Source: Clostridium ganghwense
GTDB taxonomy: Bacteria > Bacillota > Clostridia > Clostridiales > Clostridiaceae
Reading direction: 5' to 3'
NCBI RefSeq assembly: GCF_026735165.1
Contig: NZ_JAPQES010000004.1
Coordinates: forward strand, 248,001 to 312,000
DNA length: 64,000 nucleotides
The stretch's first letter is position 1. Every line of letters begins with the position of its first letter. Shown here one piece after another: positions 44,070 through 52,434 of the stretch. A program made the translations under genes and the position numbers. The notes beneath the pieces are model-generated. The model was not told where the DNA came from. It did no database searches and saw only the letters and a program-made list of their open reading frames with translations.

Positions 44070-44567
44070 TTATCTAAATTTAAGAAAATTTATTTTGTTA
44101 TAATCTATGCTTCCATCTTCATTTACTAATTCATCTTTTGCATGAATATATTCTACTTTTCCTACAAACATTTCATGTGAACCAGTTACTATTGAATCTA
44201 CTACTTTGCACTCTATACTAACTGGGCAATCTAAAAGTATTGGTGCATTAACCTTTACACCTTCACCAATGTTCATATCTATTTTATCTAATTTACTTTC
44301 ATCACGTCCACTATGACTTCCAAGATAAGCGTATTTTTCTTTTAATTCTTCACTAACTAAATTAACCACAAATACGCCACTTTCTTGAATCATTTTATAA
44401 GAATATCTTGTTGGAACTATACCCACCATTACCATTGGCGGATCAAAGCTGCAATTTCCTGCATACTCAACTGCTAAAGCATTATTCTCCCCATTTAACC
44501 CTCTGCAAGAAACCAAAATATCTGGAACTGGTTTTAAACAACTTTTAAAATTTAATACTTCTTTCAT
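44070..44567 (-). CDS. Flavin reductase-like FMN-binding protein
   Basis: A 165-residue split-barrel flavoprotein (flavin reductase-like/ FlaRed domain) with NALAVEYAGNCSFDPPMVMVGIVPTRY and GVFVVNLVSEEL as the FMN-binding parts and HEMFVGKVEYIHA toward the end. It may reduce FMN or carry an FMN for a monooxygenase-like or flavodoxin partner. ATG 44567 is preferred (AGGGG seven bases upstream). Its promoter lies inside a 40-bp perfect palindrome. Confidence 0.85.
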   Translation of the reverse strand: MKEVLNFKSCLKPVPDILVSCRGLNGENNALAVEYAGNCSFDPPMVMVGIVPTRYSYKMIQESGVFVVNLVSEELKEKYAYLGSHSGRDESKLDKIDMNIGEGVKVNAPILLDCPVSIECKVVDSIVTGSHEMFVGKVEYIHAKDELVNEDGSIDYNKINFLKFR

Positions 44568-44592
44568 TTTCATTCCCCTTTCTTAAACATAA

Positions 44593-44652
44593 ATATACTA
44601 TGATATTAGCATATGCTAATATCATAGTATATAATCAAAACGTTTTTGTCAA
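44593..44652 (-). promoter_or_regulatory. Flavin reductase promoter inside a 40-bp perfect palindrome
   Basis: 44593-44612 is the exact complement of 44613-44632, with no spacer (centre TTAGCATATGCTAA). Minus strand TTGACA (44647-44652) is 17 bp from TACTAT (44624-44629), which lies in the palindrome. It could also act as a hairpin after the chemoreceptor gene, though it lacks a T run. Confidence 0.65.
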
Positions 44653-44665
44653 ACGCCAATAACCA

Positions 44666-46387
44666 TTAAATTGTAAAATTCTGTACCAATTCATTAAGCT
44701 TTTGTGCAAGTTGAGCTTGATTTTCTGCTGTTTTTGCAACTTCCTCCATACCCTTGGAAGTCTCATCAACACTACCTAATATTTCACCTGTGTATTCTGC
44801 AGATTGTTGTGCTGATGTTGCCATATTTTGTACTACCTCAGTTACTTGATTTATTGTAGCATTTATTTCTTCTGTCATAGATGCTAGATTTTCTGACATA
44901 CTGCTTACATATTCAGATGCTTCATAATACTGTTTTCCTGTGTTTAATGAATCATCCAATATATGTGTAACTCTTGTATCAATAAATTCTAATACTTCAT
45001 TACTATTACTTGAAAGGTTTTTAAACCCATCTTGTACTTTCATAATTGTGCTTTGAATTGTCGAAACAGTTTCTGCTGATTGTTCTGCAAGCTTTCTAAC
45101 CTCTTCAGCAACTACTGCAAAACCTCTCCCCTGCTCTCCTGCCCTTGCTGCTTCTATAGCCGCATTTAATGCAAGTAAATTTGTCTGTTCTGCAATTTGA
45201 GCTATTGCATCTGCCATTACTTTAATTTCCTCTACTACCTTACCTTCTTCTATGGCTTTTAATATTTTTTCTTCTTTTTCTTTATAAATTGTTCTTGTCT
45301 CTTCAATTGCACTTTGTCCTATTTTTTGTACTTGTAAAGCTTTTTCTTTTGACCTATTAGCATCATCGCTTCCTTCAACTGCTCTACTTGATAATTCTTC
45401 AACACTAGAATTAACATCTTCAATTGATGCACTTATTTCCTCTGCAGAAGCACTTGATTCTTGTGTGCCTTTGTTTATCTCTTTTGTAGATTTATCTATA
45501 GTATCAACCTTAGCAGTGATTTCCTCAACAGTAGCAGATAATTCTTGGCTCATAGAATTCATTTCTGTCGAATCATTTATTATTGTCTTTACAAGCCCTT
45601 TTACATTATCCTGTGCAGTATTTAATGCATTACCTGTTTCACTAAATTCATCAGTTCCTGTAATAGCTATAGGTGTTGAAAAATTATATTGTGCCATTCT
45701 TTCTGCAAATTTTTTTATCTTATTAAGTGCTTTTATAGAATCGTTTATTATTACACCAGCAAGTATTATTGCTAAAACTAAGCCAATCCCTGTTGCTCCT
45801 ATAATAGTAACTTTTACTTTTGAATAAATTTGACTATTTTGCTCATATGCTGCTTTAGCTTCATTAACATTTATATCATTTATCTCATTTAAAACCTCCA
45901 CCATTTGCAGTCTTGAAATTCTTCCTTCTAATTTATATATTTTTTGAGCTTCTTCAATTTTATTTTGTTCTATCATTGCCAGCATTTCTTCTCTTGCTTG
46001 TCTATATTTTTCTAAATTATGCTCAAATTTAGTATAAACTTGCTTTTCTTCTTCAGTTGAAGTAAGCTTTTCATAATCATCCATAAGTTTTTTATCTTTC
46101 TGACTTATATCTTGAATAGCTTTAATTCTTTGTTGAATTTCTGATGCTGCAATATCCTTTACAAATAAAATATAATTTAAATTTGCCCTCTCATCATTTA
46201 CATTTGCTTTAACTTCTTGAATATCCCTAACTGACATTAAGTATGTAGAGTACATTTCCTCAGCATTACTATTAATTCTACTAGAAATACTCATTCCTTC
46301 TAATCCTACAATACCAATCAAAATAGCTAGTAATATAAAACTTACTAATAATTTTACTTTAACACTTATTTTCCTAATTAATTTCAC
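44666..46387 (-). CDS. Methyl-accepting chemotaxis protein
   Basis: A 573-residue chemoreceptor started at GTG 46387, seven bases after AAAGGGG; an upstream open frame running through a hexanucleotide repeat is not part of it. Order: TM1 near residues 12-31, an extracellular four-helix-bundle-like domain, TM2 near 190-210, HAMP, then the cytoplasmic signalling domain with [20 protein letters not shown] and [13 protein letters not shown] hairpin tip. Ligand unknown. Not adjacent to other chemotaxis genes. Confidence 0.9.
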   Translation of the reverse strand: MKLIRKISVKVKLLVSFILLAILIGIVGLEGMSISSRINSNAEEMYSTYLMSVRDIQEVKANVNDERANLNYILFVKDIAASEIQQRIKAIQDISQKDKKLMDDYEKLTSTEEEKQVYTKFEHNLEKYRQAREEMLAMIEQNKIEEAQKIYKLEGRISRLQMVEVLNEINDINVNEAKAAYEQNSQIYSKVKVTIIGATGIGLVLAIILAGVIINDSIKALNKIKKFAERMAQYNFSTPIAITGTDEFSETGNALNTAQDNVKGLVKTIINDSTEMNSMSQELSATVEEITAKVDTIDKSTKEINKGTQESSASAEEISASIEDVNSSVEELSSRAVEGSDDANRSKEKALQVQKIGQSAIEETRTIYKEKEEKILKAIEEGKVVEEIKVMADAIAQIAEQTNLLALNAAIEAARAGEQGRGFAVVAEEVRKLAEQSAETVSTIQSTIMKVQDGFKNLSSNSNEVLEFIDTRVTHILDDSLNTGKQYYEASEYVSSMSENLASMTEEINATINQVTEVVQNMATSAQQSAEYTGEILGSVDETSKGMEEVAKTAENQAQLAQKLNELVQNFTI

Positions 46388-46405
46388 TAAAATACCCCTT
46401 TCCAT

Positions 46406-46446
46406 ATTATCATTTAAATTTAAATTTAAATTTAAATTTATTTCAA
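46406..46446 (-). repeat. Hexanucleotide repeat in the chemoreceptor upstream region
   Basis: TTTAAA repeats 4.67 times from 46413 to 46440. It lies exactly between TTGAAA (46441-46446, minus strand) and GATAAT (46406-46411), making a 29-bp spacer; two units fewer would give 17 bp. Confidence 0.6.
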
Positions 46447-46510
46447 TTAATTCAGTCACCATTTTTACATAAATTGAAATAAATCGATATATTATGACTA
46501 TATATTCAAA

Positions 46511-46540
46511 ATTATACTATATATATGAATTATATTACAA
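46511..46540 (-). promoter_or_regulatory. Alternative upstream promoter of the chemoreceptor gene
   Basis: Minus strand TTGTAA (46535-46540) and TATAAT (46511-46516), spacer 18 bp; transcripts from here would carry the repeat in the leader. Confidence 0.5.
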
Positions 46541-46601
46541 GTATAGATAAATTTTGGTTATTATCTATTTTTTATAATACTTTATATAACTTAATCTTAA
46601 T

Positions 46602-46645
46602 AAAAAACAGAGGGAATAAGAAGTATCTTTTCTTCTTTCCCTCTA
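46602..46645 (-). terminator. Terminator of the two acetyltransferase genes
   Basis: AGAGGGAATAAGAAG (46609-46623) pairs with CTTCTTTCCCTCT (46632-46644) with one interruption, T run on the minus strand. Confidence 0.85.
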
Positions 46646-46670
46646 TTTATTAATATTTCTAGTGTCCAAA

Positions 46671-47102
46671 TTATAAGTTTTTAATAAAATGTATACTTTC
46701 TTCATCCATATTACACTCGATATAACCAAATCTCTTATATAAGCCTATAGCCTTATGCCAATCATTATTAGTTTCTAAAACTATTTCTTTATATCCTTTA
46801 TTTCTACCAATTTGCTCAAGCTTTCTTAATATTTTTTTAGCTACTCCTCTTCCTCTATATCTTTTATCTACTGACATACGCACTATTCTTCCAGTATGTT
46901 TTTTCTCCTTAATTAATGCTCCTGTTCCAATTACTTCATTATTATATAGAGCAACTAGAAAAGTATGTCCTTTTTCAACATAATTCTCAACAATATTATT
47001 CAAATCAGGATTTTTACTTTCATCATAGTACTCAAAATGTTCACTCAATCCTTCTATTATTAAATTTTTAGCCTTTAATTCTGTTTCACTGTCTATTGTC
47101 AC
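46671..47102 (-). CDS. GNAT-family acetyltransferase
   Basis: A 143-residue N-acetyltransferase with acetyl-CoA binding motif VDKRYRGRGVAKKILRKLE and the C-terminal AIGLYKRFGYIEC. The GTG at 47102 is the annotated start, but the GGGGGTGATG ribosome site is 16 bases upstream and an ATG there runs into a stop after two codons; a TA insertion may have shifted the original start (see findings). Follows the other GNAT gene by 63 bases. Substrate unknown. Confidence 0.8.
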   Translation of the reverse strand: MTIDSETELKAKNLIIEGLSEHFEYYDESKNPDLNNIVENYVEKGHTFLVALYNNEVIGTGALIKEKKHTGRIVRMSVDKRYRGRGVAKKILRKLEQIGRNKGYKEIVLETNNDWHKAIGLYKRFGYIECNMDEESIHFIKNL

Positions 47103-47165
47103 AATTTTTATATCATCACCCCCTTCTTTTTTAGTTCCATATCTCTTCCTTTTGTTTTGAGTAAT

Positions 47166-47627
47166 TTATATATCCATACTTAAACGAATCATATCAACAC
47201 ATTCTATACCATTCTCTATAATTTTTTCTTTATAATGTTTTCTAAAAAAATTCCTATCTATCCCACTTATACGAAAACCACATTTTTGATACAATGCTAA
47301 TTGAGATATACTTGAGTTTCCTGTACCGACTTCTAGTACTTTTGCATTTTCTTCTCTTGCTCTATTTATAGCATGAAATATAAGTTCCTTACCTATCCCT
47401 TTTCCTTGATACCCTTCATCAACTGCTACATTTACAAGTTCAAATGTTAAAGGTCTTGTTTTTATTAAAACATATACTCCAACTATATCGTTCATAAGAC
47501 AGGCAACATAGCAAATTCCCCTATGAATATATTCATCAATTATGTTAAGTGAAGGATCTGCTAAAAGTAATAATTTATAAGGTATATTTTCATCTTTATA
47601 TAACTTTCTTATCACAATATTATCCAT
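47166..47627 (-). CDS. GNAT-family acetyltransferase
   Basis: A 153-residue N-acetyltransferase: VNVAVDEGYQGKGIGKELI is the acetyl-CoA loop and ALYQKCGFRISGID the C-terminal strand-helix. AAGGAGG precedes its ATG. It and the downstream GNAT probably form one operon. Not similar enough to a named subfamily to predict substrate. Confidence 0.87.
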   Translation of the reverse strand: MDNIVIRKLYKDENIPYKLLLLADPSLNIIDEYIHRGICYVACLMNDIVGVYVLIKTRPLTFELVNVAVDEGYQGKGIGKELIFHAINRAREENAKVLEVGTGNSSISQLALYQKCGFRISGIDRNFFRKHYKEKIIENGIECVDMIRLSMDI

Positions 47628-47762
47628 ATATTTCCTCCTTATATTTCAATTAATCCATTTTCCGATTCAATACCGTCCTTACATCTTTCCTGTATTAATA
47701 TACTTCCTAAAACCCTATTAATATTGTATATTATACTATATTTCTCATCTACTTAAGAAACA

Positions 47763-47792
47763 TAAAAAGCACCTAACCTTTGGTTAGATGCT
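47763..47792 (-). terminator. Terminator of the ABC transporter operon
   Basis: AGCACCTAACC (47768-47778) pairs with GGTTAGATGCT (47782-47792), one G-T; T run on the minus strand. Confidence 0.85.
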
Positions 47793-47817
47793 CTTTGCTA
47801 TTATTTAATTCTGTAAA

Positions 47818-48780
47818 TTATTTTTGAATTATATCTTCTATTTTTATCTCTTTTTGTTGCAAACCATTTTTAAGTAAAAATTCTTGTGTTTTTTTCAATT
47901 CTTCTATGTCTTCATCTTTTATATTCATATCAAAATCATACCAAGAATACATCTCTTTTGTTTCCTCTACTCCTAATCCAACTTCCTTTGAAGTCATATC
48001 CATAGCCTCATCAAAATTATCATTGATGTATTTTATAGTATTTTTATGAACCTTTTTAAATCTATCTACTATTTCAGGATGTTCTTTTAAGAATTTTCCA
48101 CTTGCAACTGTTACTATAGTTCCTTCTACTACACCTTCCCCATTAGCAACAACCTTTGCCCCTGATTTTACAACTTTTAATGCTGCTGGACCTGCTAAAA
48201 GAGCTGCATCTATACTTTTATTGTTTAATGCTGCTACAGCATCTGGTATTCCCATATTTATAAATTCAACATCTTGCTGTTTTAGTCCATTTTTTTCTAA
48301 AGTTCCTACTAAAAGCTGATGAAGTACTGTTCCCTTTGGTCCTCCTATTTTCTTTCCCTTAAAATCCTTAGGAGTTTTTATTGAATCATCTCTTGTAATT
48401 ATCATAAATGCTTTTGGTGCTCTACTATATACATTTATGATTTTTAAATCAACTCCATTAGATGCCGCTAAAATAGCAGATGTTCCTCCAAGAGCATGAA
48501 GAAATTGTAACTCATCAGCTGCAAGAGCTTGTGTTTGATTTGGTCCTGAAGTTATTTCATGCCACTTTACATTTATTTTATCTTTCTCAAATTCCTTATC
48601 AAAACTCTTTTTCTGTTTTTCTATTATAGATGGTACATTTAAAGGAGCTTTAACATATGTCATATTTATTTCAGTAACATTTTCTTTCTTAGCTTCCTTT
48701 TTTTCACCACATGCTGTTAAAACACTTGCTCCTATAACAGCAGTTAATGCTAATGTTAGTAGTTTTTTTCCTCTTATCAT
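47818..48780 (-). CDS. SsuA/TauA-type substrate-binding lipoprotein
   Basis: A 320-residue lipoprotein: signal with lipobox VLTAC (Cys24) and the SsuA/TauA-family body, with NVPSIIEKQKKSF, LHALGGTSAILAAS and IGGPKGTVLHQLLV. Such proteins bind sulfonates, taurine, nitrate or related anions, and others take up thiamine precursors or unknown ligands. It is the last gene of a four-gene operon controlled by a Fur box, so its ligand may be iron-related; this is inference. Confidence 0.87.
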   Translation of the reverse strand: MIRGKKLLTLALTAVIGASVLTACGEKKEAKKENVTEINMTYVKAPLNVPSIIEKQKKSFDKEFEKDKINVKWHEITSGPNQTQALAADELQFLHALGGTSAILAASNGVDLKIINVYSRAPKAFMIITRDDSIKTPKDFKGKKIGGPKGTVLHQLLVGTLEKNGLKQQDVEFINMGIPDAVAALNNKSIDAALLAGPAALKVVKSGAKVVANGEGVVEGTIVTVASGKFLKEHPEIVDRFKKVHKNTIKYINDNFDEAMDMTSKEVGLGVEETKEMYSWYDFDMNIKDEDIEELKKTQEFLLKNGLQQKEIKIEDIIQK

Positions 48781-48804
48781 TTTTAATTTCCCCCTATATT
48801 TTAA

Positions 48805-49530
48805 TTAATTTTTACCCATACAAATTGTTTTTAAAATATCTTCTTTAATCCTAATCAATTTCTCTGATGATAAAGTTCTAGGATAAATATCATCAATTAT
48901 ATAACCTTTTGTAATTTTGCCTTTATCTAAAATCACAATTCTATGTCCTAATAAAATAGCCTCATCTACATTATGAGTTACAAAAATAATTCCCTTTTTA
49001 GTTTTTTCATACAACCTTATGATTTCTTGCTGCAAATTATACCTTGTAAAATAATCTAAAGAAGCAAAGGGCTCATCCATAAGCATTATATGTGGATCAT
49101 ATGCAAGCGCTCTCCCTATAGAAACTCTCTGAGCCATCCCCCCTGAAATTTGTGACGGATAAGCATCTGCAAAATTTTCTAATTTCATAATCTTTAAATA
49201 CTCATCTTCCACATCTTTTTTCTGATTTTGTGAATAAAAAGTCAAGTTCTGCCTTACTGTGAGCCATGGGAAAAGTCTACTTTCTTGAAAAACCATTCCT
49301 ATTTTAGGTTTAACTCTTTTCTTATCTTCATAAAATAAAATAGAACCTTCTGTAGTCTCTTCCAGTCCCCCTAGTAATCTCAATAGAGTGGTCTTTCCGC
49401 ACCCACTTTTACCCAATATCACAGTAATTCTATCACTTTCAAAATTAATATCTATACCATTTAAAACTCTATGTAATTTCCCATTTATAACATAGTCTTT
49501 TTTTAAATCTTTTATATCATATCCCTTCAT
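48805..49530 (-). CDS. SsuB/TauB-type ABC transporter ATPase
   Basis: A 241-residue ATPase: Walker A GKSGCGKTTLLRLLGG, Q-loop MVFQESRLFPWLTV, signature QISGGMAQRVSIGRA and Walker B HIMLMDEPFASLD, the SsuB/TauB pattern. ATG 49530 has GGAG nine bases before it. Overlaps the permease gene by 14 bases. Confidence 0.9.
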   Translation of the reverse strand: MKGYDIKDLKKDYVINGKLHRVLNGIDINFESDRITVILGKSGCGKTTLLRLLGGLEETTEGSILFYEDKKRVKPKIGMVFQESRLFPWLTVRQNLTFYSQNQKKDVEDEYLKIMKLENFADAYPSQISGGMAQRVSIGRALAYDPHIMLMDEPFASLDYFTRYNLQQEIIRLYEKTKKGIIFVTHNVDEAILLGHRIVILDKGKITKGYIIDDIYPRTLSSEKLIRIKEDILKTICMGKN

Positions 49531-50287
49531 CTTCAAATTCTCCTTTCCATAGGTTGATTTTTCTAAAGGCCAAGGAAAATAAGTAATCCGTTAAGGTTCC
49601 TAAAATACCTATAAATAATATTCCTACAACAACAACATCTGATCTTGATAATTGTTGTCCATCTAAAATTAAATATCCTAATCCTGAAGAAGCTGCTACC
49701 ATTTCTGCACCTATTATTGCTCGCCAACTATATCCTATTGCAAGTCTCATTCCTACAAAAATATTAGGAAGAGCAGAAGGAATTATTATTTTTAAAAATA
49801 TTTGTTTCTTTGATAGGTTAAAGATTTTTCCTACTTCAATTAGCTTTTCATCACAGCTTTCTACACCTTTTATGGTATTTAATAATACAGGGAAAAAAGA
49901 TGCAAGTATAATGATTATTATTTTAGATTTTTCACCTATACCAAACCATAAAATTAACATTGGAACTAAAGCTAAAGGTGGAGTATGTCTTATAAATTCA
50001 AATATTGGATTAAAATAAGCATATATCTTTTTATTTATCCCAAAAATAATTCCTAAAGGTATAGCTAAAAAAACTGTTATAAAAAAGCCCAACAAAATTC
50101 TTATAAAACTATCATATATATGCTTAAATAAAACTCCTGAAACTATAAGTTCATATGTACTTTTCACTACTACTTGTGGAGATGGCAGTATATATGCATT
50201 CCACCATTTTTGTATTCCTCCTAAGTACCAGATAAAAATTATTATAATAATTGGAATAAACCCTTTTCGCTTATACCCCATCACCAT
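49517..50287 (-). CDS. SsuC/TauC-type ABC transporter permease
   Basis: A permease of about 256 residues with roughly six helices and the permease loop EVGKIFNLSKKQIFLKIIIPSALP adapted as the ATPase contact. It starts at ATG 50287 (AAGGAAGGA seven bases upstream) and overlaps the upstream cysteine-rich gene by 17 bases. Along with ATPase and binding protein it forms a complete importer. Confidence 0.89.
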   Translation of the reverse strand: MVMGYKRKGFIPIIIIIFIWYLGGIQKWWNAYILPSPQVVVKSTYELIVSGVLFKHIYDSFIRILLGFFITVFLAIPLGIIFGINKKIYAYFNPIFEFIRHTPPLALVPMLILWFGIGEKSKIIIIILASFFPVLLNTIKGVESCDEKLIEVGKIFNLSKKQIFLKIIIPSALPNIFVGMRLAIGYSWRAIIGAEMVAASSGLGYLILDGQQLSRSDVVVVGILFIGILGTLTDYLFSLAFRKINLWKGEFEDEGI

Positions 50288-50909
50288 TATTACATCCTTC
50301 CTTACACAACAGCATTTCAATTAATCTTGCATTAACTTCATTGTTTATTACCCGTGTTACTCCTTCTATCATTTCTTTTTTTCCACTTAGCTCTAATACA
50401 TTTTGTCCTAATTCTTTAAAAAACCCTAATGGTATAGGAGATTCTAAACACTTTTCAACCTTTTCAATATTAAATGTTTCACACATTTCATTCCATGTCT
50501 TAAAAAATATCCTATCTTTACCTTCTTGTTTAAAAATATTTTTACCTAATTCTTTAAGTGATTCACAAGGAGTTGTTATAGTAAGAGTTGCTCTTTCATC
50601 CTTCTTTATGTACAAATCAAACAGTTCCCTTGCAGCATGAATTAATATAGGTTCTATTTGTGGAATATGAATTCCATCCAATTCTATATTTTGTTTTATA
50701 TAATCAACTGCTGCTGGACATCTAGTATCCAATATTATATGGTTGTCTATCTTTTTACATAAACTCATAAACTTATTTTTAACTTTTTTCTGCTGACATG
50801 AACCCTTAACTACTTTATATCCTTTTATGTTCAATTCATTTATCAATTGCTTCAAATTATTTTTATACATCTGCTCCACTACTGGATTTATCCATATATA
50901 GTTATTCAT
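50271..50909 (-). CDS. Cysteine-rich protein, hydrogenase-domain-like
   Basis: A 212-residue soluble protein from ATG 50909 (AAAGGA eight bases upstream), first in the Fur-linked transporter operon. It has spaced cysteine motifs: GSCQQKK, LDTRCPAAVDYI, TPCESLKEL, KCLESPIP and the end LLCKEGC. The RCPAAVDYI...PIEPILIHAA stretch recalls the TSCCPAWV..STCKSP region of [FeFe] hydrogenases, so it may be a degenerate iron-sulfur/hydrogenase-like domain; this is weak and inferential. Co-transcribed with the ABC transporter, so probably handles its ligand. Confidence 0.6.
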   Translation of the reverse strand: MNNYIWINPVVEQMYKNNLKQLINELNIKGYKVVKGSCQQKKVKNKFMSLCKKIDNHIILDTRCPAAVDYIKQNIELDGIHIPQIEPILIHAARELFDLYIKKDERATLTITTPCESLKELGKNIFKQEGKDRIFFKTWNEMCETFNIEKVEKCLESPIPLGFFKELGQNVLELSGKKEMIEGVTRVINNEVNARLIEMLLCKEGCNNGDGV

Positions 50910-50930
50910 ATTTCTCATCCTTTATATATC

Positions 50931-50987
50931 AATAATGATTTTCATTTTCATTTAATATATATTATCAGTTTTTTACATGAAAGTCAA
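50931..50987 (-). promoter_or_regulatory. Fur box and promoter of the cysteine-rich protein/ABC operon
   Basis: Minus strand TTGACT (50982-50987) and TAATAT (50959-50964), spacer 17 bp. AATAATGATTTTCATTTTC at 50931-50949 matches the 19-base Fur consensus GATAATGATTATCATTATC in 16 positions by eye, and sits just past the -10 box, over the likely transcription start. Confidence 0.72.
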
Positions 50988-51192
50988 AACATTTCACTAC
51001 CATTTAATTTCATTTTCTTTAAAAGCATTTAGGATATAAAATTTCTTACCCTTATATATTATACCATGTTTACCATATATTCTCCGTTAGAAACAATAAA
51101 AATTATGTTTTTACTTGTAATTAATGTTATAATTTGCATGTAATCCTTAATATGTAATTTCATGATATTGATGTAATTCAGGAGGTATATTG

Positions 51193-51516
51193 ATGGATAA
51201 TATAAATAACTCTATTATTGTAAAAAAATTGTTTTCCAAAAATATATTAAATTATATTTTCAGAAATATAACTTATGGTTTTATAGCTTGGGCATCTTTA
51301 GGCGCTACTTTTTTCTTTAGGTCTAAAAAAGGATTATCAACACTAATAGGCTATATATTTTTTTTATTATTTATAGCTTATTTTGGTGGTGATAATTTTC
51401 GAAAAAACAACAATGAATTTGGAAAATATACATCACTAATCGGAAGTATTATTTTATTTGCTACTTTCTTGCTTTTGTCTCATTTCTCAGGAACAAAATT
51501 TACAATTCAACGATAA
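51193..51516 (+). CDS. Small membrane protein of unknown function
   Basis: A 107-residue protein from ATG 51193, seven bases after AGGAGG. It has about three membrane segments (NYIFRNITYGFIAWASLGATFF, LIGYIFFLLFIAYF and TSLIGSIILFATFLLLSHF as approximate spans) and a basic, Asn-rich N-terminal tail. No family recognised. It follows the divergent ABC operon and lies before the alpha/beta hydrolase on the same strand. Confidence 0.65.
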   Translation: MDNINNSIIVKKLFSKNILNYIFRNITYGFIAWASLGATFFFRSKKGLSTLIGYIFFLLFIAYFGGDNFRKNNNEFGKYTSLIGSIILFATFLLLSHFSGTKFTIQR

Positions 51517-51604
51517 TTATATACAATTAAACTCAATTGGATACATTTTGTGAACCAAAGCCACAATTCAACTATATTATATATTTTTACAGGAGGCAGT
51601 TAAA

Positions 51605-52309
51605 ATGAATTGTATTAATAAATTCTATGTTGATTATAAAAATCATAAGATTATAGGGGATTTAATAGGAAACAAAAATCATAAAAATATATTTTTTCTT
51701 CACGGAGCAGGTCATTCTAATAGAAAAAGATTTGAACCATTAAGAGAGTTGTTTTATAAAAATGGGTTTTCTTCTTGTGCATTTGATTTTATAGGACATG
51801 GAGAAACTGGAGGCTTACTTTCAGAATCTAGCCTATTTGAAAGAACTAAACAAGTATGTACGGTAATAGATTATATGAAAAACGATGAACCTTTAACTAT
51901 TATTGCTGCAAGTATGAGTGGATATACCGCAGTAAAATTATTGGAAAGCTATAATGTTGATAATATTATATTATTTGTTCCTGCAGCATATGATAAAGAT
52001 GCTTATATGCTTCCTTTTAATCATAAATTTACAGATTGTATCAGAAAGGATAGAAGTTATAAAAACAGTGATGCATGGCAAATCTTGAATGAATTTACAG
52101 GAAATTTGATAATCATAAAAGCTGAAAATGATACGGTTATACCCGATGAAGTAATAAACGATTATTATGAATCAGCATTTAACGCCAAAACAAGGAAAAT
52201 CATAACTATAAAAAATTCACCACATGGTGTTTTAAACTATTTAAGTGAACATGAAGAACAGTTAAAAAATACAGTTGATGAAATAATTAAAATAATAAAT
52301 GTGAAATAG
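51605..52309 (+). CDS. Alpha/beta hydrolase
   Basis: A 234-residue hydrolase: FFLHGAGHSNRKRF, FDFIGHGETGG, the elbow AASMSGYTA with Ser103 as nucleophile, acidic IKAENDTVIP and the catalytic His in NSPHGVLNY. ACAGGAGGCAG precedes the ATG. About 90 bases after the small membrane protein gene, perhaps co-transcribed. Substrate unknown; the shape is of the esterase/lipase type. Confidence 0.85.
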   Translation: MNCINKFYVDYKNHKIIGDLIGNKNHKNIFFLHGAGHSNRKRFEPLRELFYKNGFSSCAFDFIGHGETGGLLSESSLFERTKQVCTVIDYMKNDEPLTIIAASMSGYTAVKLLESYNVDNIILFVPAAYDKDAYMLPFNHKFTDCIRKDRSYKNSDAWQILNEFTGNLIIIKAENDTVIPDEVINDYYESAFNAKTRKIITIKNSPHGVLNYLSEHEEQLKNTVDEIIKIINVK

Positions 52310-52358
52310 CACAACGATTTAACTGCTTTGTTCTTATATTGTGGATAAATCACAAAAG

Positions 52359-52401
52359 CCGCTGAATCAATACCCCAAAATGGTATTTACCCAGCGGTTT
52401 A
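52359..52401. terminator. Bidirectional terminator between hydrolase and TSUP genes
   Basis: CCGCTG (52359-52364) pairs with CAGCGG (52392-52397), with an inner AATACC/GGTATT stem; T-rich tails on both strands. Confidence 0.7.
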
Positions 52402-52434
52402 ATGAATTTAGTATTACTGTATCTACTGCTGATT

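Noticed and set aside
46388-46462. N-terminal extension of the chemoreceptor reading through the hexanucleotide repeat
   Set aside because: The repeated Asn-Leu pattern is an artefact of the TTTAAA repeat; the AAAGGGG site and GTG at 46387 start the real protein, whose TM1 follows at the right distance.
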